DNA from: Eunapius fragilis
Lineage: Eukaryota > Porifera > Demospongiae > Spongillida > Spongillidae
Direction of reading: 5' to 3'
DNA length: 64,000 nucleotides
NCBI GenBank assembly: GCA_963681505.1
Contig: OY811991.1
Coordinates: 3,284,438 to 3,348,437 of the forward strand
Shown here: one piece after another, positions 24,045 through 46,983 of the stretch
Numbering within the stretch: position 1 is the first letter of the stretch
Layout of the letters: each line of letters opens with the position of its first letter
Position numbers and translations under genes: made by a program
The notes under the pieces: generated by a model
The model's input: only the letters and a program-made list of their open reading frames with translations
The model's database searches: none
What the model was told of the DNA's origin: nothing

Positions 24045-27000
24045 ATGGCGCTCGTTTGTTCAAGTAAAGTGTCGTGGCTGTTATTTGTTAATCCAGTGCA
24101 CTATCGTCGTTTTTTCTAAAACCTTCTTTGCAGTTAGTAATGAAGTCCCGGAGGAGCCTGTGCTTTCGACTGTTTCAAATCATGTGTTCGAGAGGCGGCT
24201 AGTGGTGAAGTATGTAAACGACAACGGTATAGACCCGATAAATGGCCAGCCACTTTCTCTTGACCAGCTACTTGAAATTAAAGGTACTTACTCTTAAGTA
24301 CTATTTCTACTATGTTAATACACTCAGGGCGGATATTCTATTTAACGCACCTCACACGTGGAATTATTCTGTTCTATTGCAGTGAGCCCTCAGGTGAAGC
24401 CGCGTCCGCCGTCAGCAACCAGTATCCCCGCAATTTTGAAACTTTTACAGGACGAATGGGTAAGTACAGCATCATTCTTTCTCCCTCCAATATACAGTTG
24501 CAGTTGGCACCAGTGATGCGTAACATGTATTCATACCTTGATTTAAAAAAAAAAATGAAAAGGAACTTAGTAAACTGAGGTGCCACATCTCTTTTTGAAG
24601 TATTTTACCTTTGCAGACATTTGCTACTGCTTTGATCTGTATTGCAAGTCATAACCATCCCGTTTCCTCGACAGGATGCCTGTATGCTCCATAGTTTTAC
24701 ACTTCGGCAGCAGCTGCAGACTGCTAGGCAAGGTGGGTGGGTGCAGCGTTCTCCAACCTCTCCTTTTGTCAGTGCAGTTTCAAACGGGACATCGATATCG
24801 TGTTTTTATTTTTATTTTTTAGAATTGTCGCATGCTCTGTATCAACATGATGCCGCTTGCCGAGTGATAGCTCGCCTTACGAAGGAGGTAACAGCTGCAA
24901 GAGAAGGTAGGTATACACGAGGCCTTCCAGCTGTGTAGCGTGATGAACTGCTTTGTAGCTCTGGCCACTCTGAAGCCTCAAGCAGCTGGCTTCGCACCCT
25001 CTTCAAGAGAAGGTGGTGAAGGTGTAGCTACATTGCCCACACGAACAGAGGCCATGGATACAGAGGTATGTTACAGATTGATGTGTTGGGGCTACGTAGG
25101 TATCTTTGATGACACCAGTTGGTTTGAGTGACAGTGATAGCTTTTTCTACCATCAAATTCTGAGATACCAGTCAATTTGAAATTGTTTGTCTTATGCTAG
25201 TTTATTAGTTGTTCACAATTTGAGCTGCTGCTTTTTTTTTTCCCCCCCCTTTTTGACGCTCAGGTTGCACCTGGTGAAATGACAGAAGAGATTTTGTTGA
25301 AGGTACATACATGTACTTAACTTTTTTGTGTTTAGTGAATTACATTATTGTTTTCCTATTATAGCTACAAGAAACAGCTGCAATGCTCACAGCAGAAAGG
25401 AAGAAGGTACAGACTACTTTTGGTAATCTTTTGCACAGGTCAATAAATACATGTCGCTAAATACAGAGAGGCAAGAAGCCTCCAGAGAATCTCATTGGTG
25501 CCGAAGACATTGCCAATTTCCAGCAATTGTCAAGCCATCCTGTATGGAATAGTATTTGTTTTCTCTTATGGTTGTTTCAATGCATTTCATGCCTCTTTCA
25601 AATCAGGGGCTTCACAGTGCCAGTGTTCCTGGAATTTTGGCTCTTGATCTTTCTGGAGACTCCAGTCGGGCACTTACAGGTGATGCTGTTTTTGTCCTGA
25701 TCGCTTTATTGAAAGTAGTGATCTGTAGGTGGAGCTGATAAGAATGCAGTTGTGTTCCACAAGGAATCAGAGCAGGTGATAGCAACTCTTAAAGGTCATA
25801 CCAAGAAGATTTCTGGGGTGGTCTACCATCCAAAAGAGGTGCGGATTTGGTTTTGCATGGTTTTGCTATTAGATGTCTAATGTTTTTGTTCAATGCGTAA
25901 AGGAAGTTGCCATCACAGCATCAGCAGATGCAACTATTCGCATTTGGGCTGTTGGAACCAGCTCATGCCAGCAGGTGGTCAAGGTAAGGTTGTTTGTGGT
26001 GATAGCTATGTGGTAAGGCCTGTGATGATTCAAATCATTTTGAATTTAAACCGTGTGAGATTTTTTTAACCATCAAATTCTGAGGCCGCATATGACCCTT
26101 TTGCACCCCTGTCTAAGCATATGTTGCAGCACAATGCGTATCATTGTTATATCTTATTTCTTAGGCACATGATGGACCTGTCACTGGGATCAGTTTGCAT
26201 CCCACTGGTGAGTGCACATACTTAAAAATGGAAGGTGGTAAAATTGTTCTATATCTCCCTTCAAATTAGGCGATTACTTGCTTAGTTCTGCTAATGATGA
26301 AGTATGTTTGAGTAACTTAAAACTGAGCGGATGTTACAATGTCATGTTGTTTCACGATGCATTTGTCTAGTTCTGGGCATTCTCTGACATCACCACTGGA
26401 CAGGTGATAAGCAAAGCTAACGACCCTACATCTCCAGTTGGTCAGTATGTGACTTTATTTGTGATTTTTTTTTAAATCGTACCTCTTCTTGCCTTGCAGC
26501 ATTGACTTGTGCACAGTTCCATCCTGATGGTTTGATCTTTGGCACAGGAACTGCTGACAGGTTGGATTAAAGGGGCTGAATTTGCCTTCCCTTAGTCAAT
26601 CTGGTGATACCTGTCTTGCCACAACAGTGTACTTATAACCGAGGTTACACTAAATATAATACAGAAAGGGGTGTTTTGTTTTTTTGTTCACATCAGTATG
26701 TGTGCAGGACAAATTAAGCAGTAGTTACTCCAAGGTTTTGTGCTTGCTAGATCTGTACAATGGTGTGCCATATCTGTAACATATCCCTAGAACAGTTATT
26801 TGAATATGGCATTATACTATTGTATGGTACTTGTTTGGTATTTAATGAGTCTCACTTATTGCAGTATTATCAAAATATGGGACTTGAAGGAACGTGCCAA
26901 TGTTGCAAACTTTTCAGGACATTCTGGACCAATCACAAGCATATCATTCTCTGAAAACGGGTTAGTGTCTAATAATGAAATCTTGTCACCGAGTGTACTT

Positions 27001-27882
27001 TATTTTATGCATATTCTCATAGCTATTACTTAGCAACAGCTGCAAATGATGCAGTGCTCAAACTGTGGGACTTAAGGAAACTGAAGAACTTCAAGACCAT
27101 TAACCTTGAAGAAAACTATCAGGTAAATGTGCTGCTTAACTGATTTGCGAATGTTGTGGCAGAAATGAATTGGTTGTTTCAATTACTGCAGCTGGTCTGT
27201 CTTTAGTTGTAGTACTGTTACATTAGTTGTGGATATGCTTGTTTAAACAGCTTTCAGAGCTTACAACTAAGCTGAATAATAGTATTTGGTTTAATGAATT
27301 TATTCTGTTCCATTAATTTTTACAAACTCCATTACAGAGATATCGCTGTTCTAACTGCATGCACGGTTTCCTGCTCGATTTGTGCCAATGATTTATCTCA
27401 CAACATAAATATAACAGTATAACAAATGCATCCAAATAAAACTGTTTGAGTAGGTTTTTTTTTTTTTTTTCAGTAACCTAGATGTTGATTATTTTAATGC
27501 TGGCAGTATTCTAACTCTGTCACACTTATGCATATGAACAGGTCCAATATCTGACGTTCGACCAGACCGGTACATACCTGGCTGTGGGAGGAACAGACAT
27601 CCAGTGAGTGCTTAGTTGTGCATTGTATAGGTGTCTTCAAATGTTTACGTTGCTAACTTTGATTTTAGGATTTATCTTTGCAAGCAGTGGAATATGATAA
27701 AACAGATAACAGGCAAGTCAAGCATGTTTATGGTTATTTATTAATGTTGCTATGTACTCCTTGTTTGCACTACAACAGAGCACACTGGTCTTGTGATGGG
27801 AGTGAAGTTTGGCATCAATAGTTCCTTCCTGGCTTCTGCTGGAATGGATCGCCACCTCAAATTCTTCGGATTACCAGCATGA
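24045..27882 (+). CDS. PRPF19: Pre-mRNA-processing factor 19
   Basis: This is a U-box ubiquitin ligase and scaffold of the NineTeen complex, which activates the spliceosome. Exon 1 is 24045-24063 (MALVCS), spliced in phase to 24134 ([12 protein letters not shown]). The U-box follows ([32 protein letters not shown]), then [19 protein letters not shown], and the tetramerising coiled coil ([35 protein letters not shown]). The C-terminal half is a seven-bladed WD40 propeller spread over many small exons from 25612, with [56 protein letters not shown] and a final [13 protein letters not shown] before TGA at 27880. All introns read are short GT-AG. The protein looks complete and conserved. Confidence 0.95.
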
Positions 27883-29307
27883 TGGTGTCTCCTGTGTCCA
27901 CTGCCTTCAAAAGATAGTTGTAAACTTTTTTTCTCTCAACAGTACTGCTCATTTGTATGTTGTATATACATCGTACATGCATATGCTTGGTTTTTGAACT
28001 ATTTTGCCCCTTGCAATGGCAGATGTTATTAACATTGTTACATATTAAGGTGACTATGGCATGATTTTGGGTTAAAGTTATACCACGTGTGTGTGTGGAG
28101 ATATGGATAGCAATGCTAACTACATCCCATTTCTTTTTTAAAAAGACTTGTACATGTATATCATATGGGATGCATGCCCTTGATTTAAGCAACATCATAA
28201 TAACATCAGCACCAATTAGCACTGGATGAGAACATTCAGCTGAGCTGGTGAATGTCTGCCTCATTTAGTTACTAGCTGGCAAGCAGACCTGTAGGGAGTA
28301 GTTTATGTGGTTGCCAAATTTTGTGTCATCCATAGTATACTATAACTAGTTATTAAAATGTTTTGTGAATAGTATTTCTTTCCTCAAATTAATGTTTTAA
28401 TGAACATTGGTAGTCAAAGTTTCAACTTTGACTTCGTATAAATTTTCAAAGTCATAATTAATCTTAATTACAGGCATTAGGTTAACGCTTCATTAAAATC
28501 AGCATCCTGTGGGGATGTGCATATCTCCTTTGCTGTGACTGTGTGGTGTTGATCTATTGACGCCAACCTCTGCATGTCATCCGGTACACACCCTTCCACA
28601 ACCCCACCAGTAGATGTAATGACAAAGGCAGCTTAGTTAACTCGGAATTGGTGCGTGTGTATGTGTGTGTGTGTGTGTGCGTGTGTGTAGTGGAAGCATC
28701 ACAGGTCTGCAGCCATGTATTTGGTGTACAGATACGTGCATGGATGGCTAATGCAGATGTCCATATGTTCCTGCATTGTTTGATTAATTGCCCCATGTAA
28801 TAATATAGTTAGGCTCTCAAGATAGTCAGTCGCTTATCATGTCTAGTCTGATGTGGCATAGGTAGATCAGTGCATCTTGAAGGATGAACTGAATATGCAC
28901 ACAGCAGATGGCAGCTGCTGTGGTACATATCTATGGAAGAGTTATGGCCTGGGCAGGGAGGGAGTACAGTGGACAGAAGTCACTCATTGTTGTGCAAGGG
29001 AATGAACTGAGGGCACAAAGCCATATTTTACTACGAATGACAACCAGCCGGCAGCCTTTACTTTTAAGAATGAAGGACCTCATTTAGAACAATCTAAAAC
29101 TGCACTGTAAATTCAGGCATTTACTATTTCACATGATGTATCTTAAATATTCCAGTTGGCAATTTCAATATATATTTAATAATAACTACTTATGTATGAG
29201 TCACCTGACTCATGAGGAAAGCCCTTGATTGCAGTGTACCAGGGTAAGGTTGAGGGGAAGATTATAATTATAATTATATATATATATGGGAATGTATCCA
29301 TTTGTGT

Positions 29308-29338
<31 letters not shown>

Positions 29339-29496
29339 GGGGCAGGTACATCAGAATTCTTCTCTCGCTTAACACTATCAATGCAGTTTTTTGGAGAAGT
29401 TGTTTGCACACATGAGAATGCTGCGTGTGTATTGTGTGGAGTGAATATAACAAGTGCATTCACATCTCTACTTCCTTTTGCAATGTATTTATTTTG

Positions 29497-29600
29497 GGGT
29501 CGTTCATAAATTGCGTCACGCTGAAGGGGAGTGTGACGATATTAAGCATACATCCTGTCAATAAGGTCAAAATTAACGTGACGTAATTTATGCACAGCCC
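29497..29600. mobile_element. Short MITE with GGGTCGTTCATAAAT-type TIRs
   Basis: The left end reads GGGTCGTTCATAAATTGCGT and the complemented right end GGGCTGTGCATAAATTACGT, a clear inverted repeat of about 25 bp. TTTG flanks both sides (29493-29496 and 29601-29604), suggesting a 4-bp target duplication. The body is about 104 bp with no coding sequence. Similar CATAAATTACGTCACG ends are widespread in animal MITEs. Confidence 0.65.
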
Positions 29601-30052
29601 TTTGCGCGCGACCGTTAACTAATAACTAAAACAACTTCCCGTTTTTCCCGTTACATTAACAATTTTAGTTCGTACGTGTTTGTATTAGAGGTGTTTTGCG
29701 ATCGTGAAGTAGGACCATAGAAACCTGAAGGCGCGTGGCTACAACGATGACAGTGGAAGTTTACGTGGCAGTTGGTGAGGGTAATCAGCAATGGCCCTGT
29801 ACAACGGTTTCTATCGACTCTTTTGTTGTCTTGTTGTACTGGTTACAAACTGGCTACAAACTCACCCCCCATAATTTGTAGCTATTATTTTTGCGTACGT
29901 GGTGGGACTGGGGACGAGACCACACACTTACAGCGTCGAAACAGTGGGGGGATAAATAATAATATCTAATATCTATGCCCGTACCTCTACTCTAATATCT
30001 ATGCCCATACCCCCTTTCCTACCCTCTGCCTATTGCCCCCTCCTCCCAAACT

Positions 30053-30190
30053 CTAAATCCTGGGAAGGTTAATGTTAATACGGGCATAGTTCCAGTTATC
30101 GTTAAAACCTTCTGATAGCATCGTCCTAGCGTTTCTCAGTAATGTGCATAGAACTCTTTCCTCATTAACTTCTGTACACAAGGACGCCAT
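30053..30190 (-). CDS. Possible short exon or small protein, 45 codons
   Basis: From ATG 30190 the minus strand reads MASLCTEVNEERVLCTLLRN and on to a TAG at 30053. Composition is protein-like (mixed charged and hydrophobic residues), and an overlapping frame starts with MAAFLDVPILFPKLP at about 30262. I recognise neither. It could be the first exon of an unannotated minus-strand gene or chance. No downstream exon was found. Confidence 0.2.
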   Translation of the reverse strand: MASLCTEVNEERVLCTLLRNARTMLSEGFNDNWNYARININLPRI

Positions 30191-30523
30191 GGCACTCGAC
30201 TGTAAACGACATTACCAGGCAGTTTAGGAAATAAAATCGGTACGTCCAGAAACGCCGCCATTATTTCGCCGTATGTATCATGATGAACGAGCTGCGGTTC
30301 ACCGGAAACCGAGGCCCTGTGATCCGTTTACTTGTGATATGCATGACTTCATTGGCTTCTCTAACAGGTGGATTTACGCCCTTACATGTACATACACACG
30401 TGAACAACAAGTTCACGTGCCTTACAAGGCGATAGAAGAGTAAAAGAACAACACAACAAGCTGTGGAAGGTTGACACACCACAGACTTGAACATCAACAG
30501 ATAAAAGTTCATAACCATGTGTA

Positions 30524-31312
30524 CTATGAACTGGTAGCTATGTAGGCGTAGTCTGCTTTGTTGTGCATGACCAGTTTATTGTCTACAAAGTAGAAGCTGT
30601 CTGACTTTGTCTCATATGGATGGTCCACCAGTTCTTGTACTGTTGAAAAAAAGGAAGTGAGAAAGATGAGGGGTGGGAGAAGAGGGGTGAGGAGAAGGGT
30701 GAGGAGAGGGGTGGGAGAAGAGGGGTGAGGAGGGGGGTGGGAGAAGAGGGGGAGGCAGCAAGTAGGAAGAGGAGGGGAACAAAAGGAATAAGAGATATAA
30801 AGTGAAGGCACAGAGATAGCGTAAGGGAAGGAATAGAGAACAGGAAGGGAGGAAATGATGTCACACACAACCACTGTGTCAGTGAGTTTCTCAATCGAGT
30901 CAACATCCTCAACACACAAACCATGAGGTACGCTCACTTTCTTCTGGGGTGAGCTGGGGCATATCGTAGATGTGTTCACAGGTGTTAGTGCTGCTAGGAA
31001 TGCAATACCCAAAATCAAAGTCCACTGATTTGAGGCACCTTTTCCTGAAGAAGTGTCGCTCAATCATCCTGAACCTGTTCACTGGCTTGCCCCCAACAGT
31101 GAACTCAATCCTGCGGAAGAATTTGTCTTTTCACAGGCAATCATTTCACTGTTATGCACTATGGACATGCATCCTTTGATGCTTGCAGGATATGTCATCA
31201 TTGTACCACATATCAGCGATCATATCATGAGGACTGATCTTTTTAACGGCAATGCAATGTTTCGCTTGTTCTAGCACACACCCACACCCACCCACACACA
31301 CACACACACGCA

Positions 31313-31357
<45 letters not shown>

Positions 31358-31822
31358 CTTACGTGGCGCCAACTCTCTTTAAGCTGAGGAACCCCACAGG
31401 GAATTGATATCTCACAAAGCGAGATGGTTCCGGCTTTTCCAGACCGTTGTCTGGAAATTCCTTTTCGTCTGCTGTCTTGTTGATTTCAAACAGCACCTCT
31501 TGCGAATCCATGTCACGAATCTTGAACCGAGTAAATTCGATGTCGTAAACATTGGCTGTCGGACTACACAGATATTCTAAACACAAGAGGAAGACGGTTA
31601 GCGCGCACCTACTACAAAAAACTTCCATTTCCATTCACATCTACCTGTAGTAGCTTGGTCCAGCGACATTACATCCTCGGGGGCGATGTCTTTACCCGCC
31701 AACTCTTGTTCTGTTACTATTTTCTTCGCCGCTTTCGCCTGCCTTGCTAGAAAGCTGTCCCCTTTGCTGCGACCACCTCCTTGCTTGGTGGCGGTTCCCG
31801 CGGAGCCAGATTTGCTGCTCAT
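30524..31822 (-). CDS. UNC119: UNC119 lipid-binding chaperone
   Basis: UNC119 proteins bind N-myristoylated cargo and deliver it to cilia and synapses, with release by ARL3-GTP. Four exons are read on the minus strand. Exon 1 (31822 to about 31645) is a low-complexity head ending [13 protein letters not shown]. Exon 2 (about 31577-31362) begins [20 protein letters not shown] and ends SLKRVGAT. Exon 3 (about 31112-30940) carries [38 protein letters not shown]. Exon 4 (about 30640-30524) carries [20 protein letters not shown] and ends ATSS. The beta-sandwich fold and the family signature are complete. The start is the first ATG (MSSKSGSAG), since the longer frame begins with TTG. A CA run lies at 31320-31355 in intron 2 and a purine-rich repeat at 30655-30860 in intron 3. 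Confidence 0.95.
30655..30860. repeat. Purine-rich minisatellite in an UNC119 intron
   Basis: Imperfect copies of a GTGGGAGAAGAGGGGTGAGG-like unit repeat across the last intron. On the transcribed minus strand it is an extended CT-rich tract just upstream of the final acceptor, so it may act as an oversized polypyrimidine tract. Confidence 0.7.
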
Positions 31823-32313
31823 AGCCTTCCTTCCCACCCCTTTCGTCAACTACCGATACATGCACTATTTAATTCCGATGACGTCAGCCGTTCAGCTCAT
31901 TGAATTTTATTTTGTAGTAATATGGCGTCTGATGGTAGTCGCAAGAGCTCTGCAGAGGTTCAGTATGCCGTTTCTCTGCCCCGTTCGTTTTAGAGTGTTC
32001 AGCGAAGCAGCTATTATATTGATCTTAAACACTGCATCCTTCTACGTGAACAAAACCTAACAAACGCGGGGATATTTATCAATCAAGCCTTGGAATCGAC
32101 TTTTGTAGCAATCAGGAGCGTCGAAATGACGGGACAGTGCTAGGGAGAGAGCTGTCCGAGCATTGAAATTAATCCTACTAGTGTGCACGCTGCAAGACGC
32201 TTCACTCATCGTCGACAAAGGAGTATTCGGAACTATCTCGCTATCCTAGCGACTCCGAGGTCTTCACGAGCTCTCGTACACTGACGAGGAATAGTTGGGG
32301 TTAGACCCGGCAA
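31823..32313. promoter_or_regulatory. Divergent upstream region, UNC119 / PHF12
   Basis: The start codons of UNC119 (minus, 31822) and PHF12 (plus, 32314) are 491 bp apart, head to head. A frame across 31686-32060 is incidental. No separate gene is seen, so this is a likely shared control region. Confidence 0.45.
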
Positions 32314-44612
<12,299 letters not shown>

Positions 44613-44868
44613 TATTTCAGTCACTTGTTACCTCTCCCTCTCACACCCCTCTTCTTCCTCGTCCCCAGTTGTGTGCTCACTTTTTGTACTCTTCTGTTCT
44701 CTTATCAAAATATTTAACTCGATCAAATATTTCACTCTATTTAAGCGTAAGGGGACATGGTTAAATGAATGGTAATTGTTACTTCCTGTGGTAAGAGCCT
44801 TATAACCTTTTGGGTACAGTTTGCGGATCATATTAATAGTATAGCATTGCAAGCCACAGGCCTGTGCG

Positions 44869-46983
44869 ATGGACATTACATTTGAGACGGACAAGCTCCT
44901 ACAAGAGCTTGGGATAAGTACCGGTGGCGGGAGCAGCAGTGCGGCACCTCCCCCACCTGCTCCACCTGCACCGCCACCACCACCACCGCCAGCAGCCAAG
45001 GCGTCCGTTGCTGTCAACCTCGCCAAGCCGAAAGGGGTCCAAGATGCTAGAAAGGAAATTGACGATTTGTTTGACTCTGTTATCAGTTTCGCCGGGAAAA
45101 CATCCGCCACCAAGAAAGTCCCACCCCCCGTGGCCCCCAAGCCAAACAAAAAGGTCCACGTCAGCTCCTACACCATGCAAATCAAAAGCAGGGGACCCGC
45201 CCAACCGGCATCCGTCCCTTCACCGGCACCTGCACCAGCGACCGTGAAGGTAGCGCCTCCTAAAGAGACGCCGCACCCTGCCCCTACCCCCGTGCGTGCC
45301 TCTGCGAAAGAGATACCAGTGCGAGTAACCCCGATAGCGGCACCGGCTGTGGCATCCCCAGTGGTGATACCTCCTCCGTCCCCCAAGGAAACAGCACCCC
45401 CCAAGCCCGTGCAGTCTCCGGTAAAGGAGGCAGCCCCGGTACCGAAGCCATCGTCTCCTCCTCCCGCCAAGGAGGAGCCGAAAGCATCGCCGGCACCTAG
45501 CGACCACCTCAGCGAAGACATCGTGCCGTCCAGCGTCATCACCGCTTACGGGCCGGGACTCGAGAGCTTCGAGGTCAATTGCCTGGGCAACTTTCAGGTT
45601 TCCTGCACGCACTCGGTCCGCGCGGACGACCTCGAGATCGTCGCTACTGGGCCGTCCGGCACAAAGCCGGTGACCATCGAGCCGCTCGGCAACGGACAGT
45701 TCTCGTGCTCGTATCAGCCCGTCATGGCGGGAGACTACACCGTCTCCGTCAAGGTGAACGGAGACCACATTCCGGGAAGCCCGTTCAAGGCGAGTGTTAA
45801 GTTCGCTGCTTACACGGACAAATGCGTCGCTAGCGGGCCGGGTCTCGTGTCCGGAACGACTGACACCCCTTGCCACTTCAACCTCAAGTCCAAGGATGAC
45901 GCGGGCAATGCCCGCCTAAGCATCCACATCGTGGGCCCGTCCAAGGCGGAACCGGTTGAGATGGTGGAAAACACCGACGACAACTCCATCGACGTCACCT
46001 ATTACCCCACCGCCCCGGGCGACTACACGCTCCGCGTCCTGTGGGGGGAGGCGCACGTGAAGGGAAGCCCCTTCGTCGTTCCCATCACCGGTGTGGGCAA
46101 GAACGACCCATCTAAAGTCAAGGTGACGGGTCCCGGGCTAAGTGGTGGCAAGGTGGGCGACCTGTTGAAGGTCTTCATTGACGGGGAGGCCGGGGCAGGC
46201 CCGGGTCCCCTGGGCATCAAGGTTGTGGGACCCTCAAAGCCCGAGATCACGGCCGACGCCGAGTCGCGGGAGGAAGGGGTGGAGGTCACCATCAAGTGCC
46301 CAGACCCGGGCGACTACCAGCTGATCCTCCAGTGGGGCAAGGAGGAGGTACCGAGCAGTCCCTTCACTATCAAGGTGACGGGGGAGGGACGTAAGGTGAG
46401 GCCAGAGCTGTGCACTGCCTCCGGAGATGGGGTGAGCAAAGGTGAAGTGGGCAAGAAGGTCTTCTTCACCGTCCACATCCCGGACGAGGCCGGCCCGGGG
46501 ACGCTTGGGGTGGCAGTGGCGGGGCCGCACCCACCAAAACCCATTGAGATTGTCAACAGCAACGAGGGTCACATGGAGGTCTCCTACTTCCCCATTGCTC
46601 CGGGAGAGTACAAGATTGACGTCATGTGGGCTGATGGGCACATTGCGGGCAGTCCTTTTACCGCCACCGTTACGGGTAAGGCCATGAGGAACCCTAAGCT
46701 GGTTGAGGCCAGCGGGCAGGCAACTAAGGAGCCAATCAAGTGCAACCAGTTAGCGACAATAACGGTCACTCCCAAGGAAGGAGCTGGACCAGGGCCGATG
46801 CGAGCCAAGCTGGAGGGCCCGGCCAAAGCAGACTTGGAGCTGTCCAGCAACAATGATGGCACAATGCTTGTTTCCTTCCAGGCCAAGGAAGCTGGGACAT
46901 ACAAGCTGCACCTTCTGTGGGGAGATGGGGATGATAGTGGCATATGTGGGAGCCCTTTCACCATAAAGGCGACAAAGAACTGA
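44869..46983 (+). CDS. Single-exon filamin-repeat protein with proline-rich head
   Basis: One frame of 704 codons starts at ATG 44869 (MDITFETDKLLQELG). Residues 20-50 and 85-215 are Pro/Ala-rich, with a proline run at about 30-40 and PPPVAPKP-type motifs that could bind SH3, WW or EVH1 domains. Residues 58-75 contain a short acidic helix (RKEIDDLFDSVISFAG). Five filamin-type Ig repeats follow at about 221-315, 316-411, 414-505, 511-602 and 607-704. Each has a GPGL-like start and a GSPF motif near its end (HIPGSPFKASV, VKGSPFVVPI, IAGSPFTATV, ICGSPFTIKA). There is no calponin-homology actin-binding domain, so it is not a classical filamin. It may be a scaffold linking actin regulators; that is inference. 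Base composition is clearly more GC-rich than the surroundings, and there are no introns, suggesting a retrogene or a highly expressed gene. Confidence 0.85.
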   Translation: MDITFETDKLLQELGISTGGGSSSAAPPPPAPPAPPPPPPPAAKASVAVNLAKPKGVQDARKEIDDLFDSVISFAGKTSATKKVPPPVAPKPNKKVHVSSYTMQIKSRGPAQPASVPSPAPAPATVKVAPPKETPHPAPTPVRASAKEIPVRVTPIAAPAVASPVVIPPPSPKETAPPKPVQSPVKEAAPVPKPSSPPPAKEEPKASPAPSDHLSEDIVPSSVITAYGPGLESFEVNCLGNFQVSCTHSVRADDLEIVATGPSGTKPVTIEPLGNGQFSCSYQPVMAGDYTVSVKVNGDHIPGSPFKASVKFAAYTDKCVASGPGLVSGTTDTPCHFNLKSKDDAGNARLSIHIVGPSKAEPVEMVENTDDNSIDVTYYPTAPGDYTLRVLWGEAHVKGSPFVVPITGVGKNDPSKVKVTGPGLSGGKVGDLLKVFIDGEAGAGPGPLGIKVVGPSKPEITADAESREEGVEVTIKCPDPGDYQLILQWGKEEVPSSPFTIKVTGEGRKVRPELCTASGDGVSKGEVGKKVFFTVHIPDEAGPGTLGVAVAGPHPPKPIEIVNSNEGHMEVSYFPIAPGEYKIDVMWADGHIAGSPFTATVTGKAMRNPKLVEASGQATKEPIKCNQLATITVTPKEGAGPGPMRAKLEGPAKADLELSSNNDGTMLVSFQAKEAGTYKLHLLWGDGDDSGICGSPFTIKATKN

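Larger units (their letters stand above)
27883..30523. other. Intergenic region, mostly no gene seen
   Basis: Between the PRPF19 stop and the UNC119 stop I see a GT run (28653-28688), a poly(G) tract (29322-29342), a small MITE (29497-29600), and AT-rich sequence. A short minus-strand frame at 30053-30190 is listed separately. The frame at 27857-28264 has no recognisable content. Confidence 0.55.

Noticed and set aside
31823..31849. Longer N-terminus for UNC119
   Set aside because: The frame begins with TTG; the first ATG is at 31822.
45220..45876. 218-codon minus-strand frame
   Set aside because: It is an antisense shadow caused by the GC-rich filamin-like gene.
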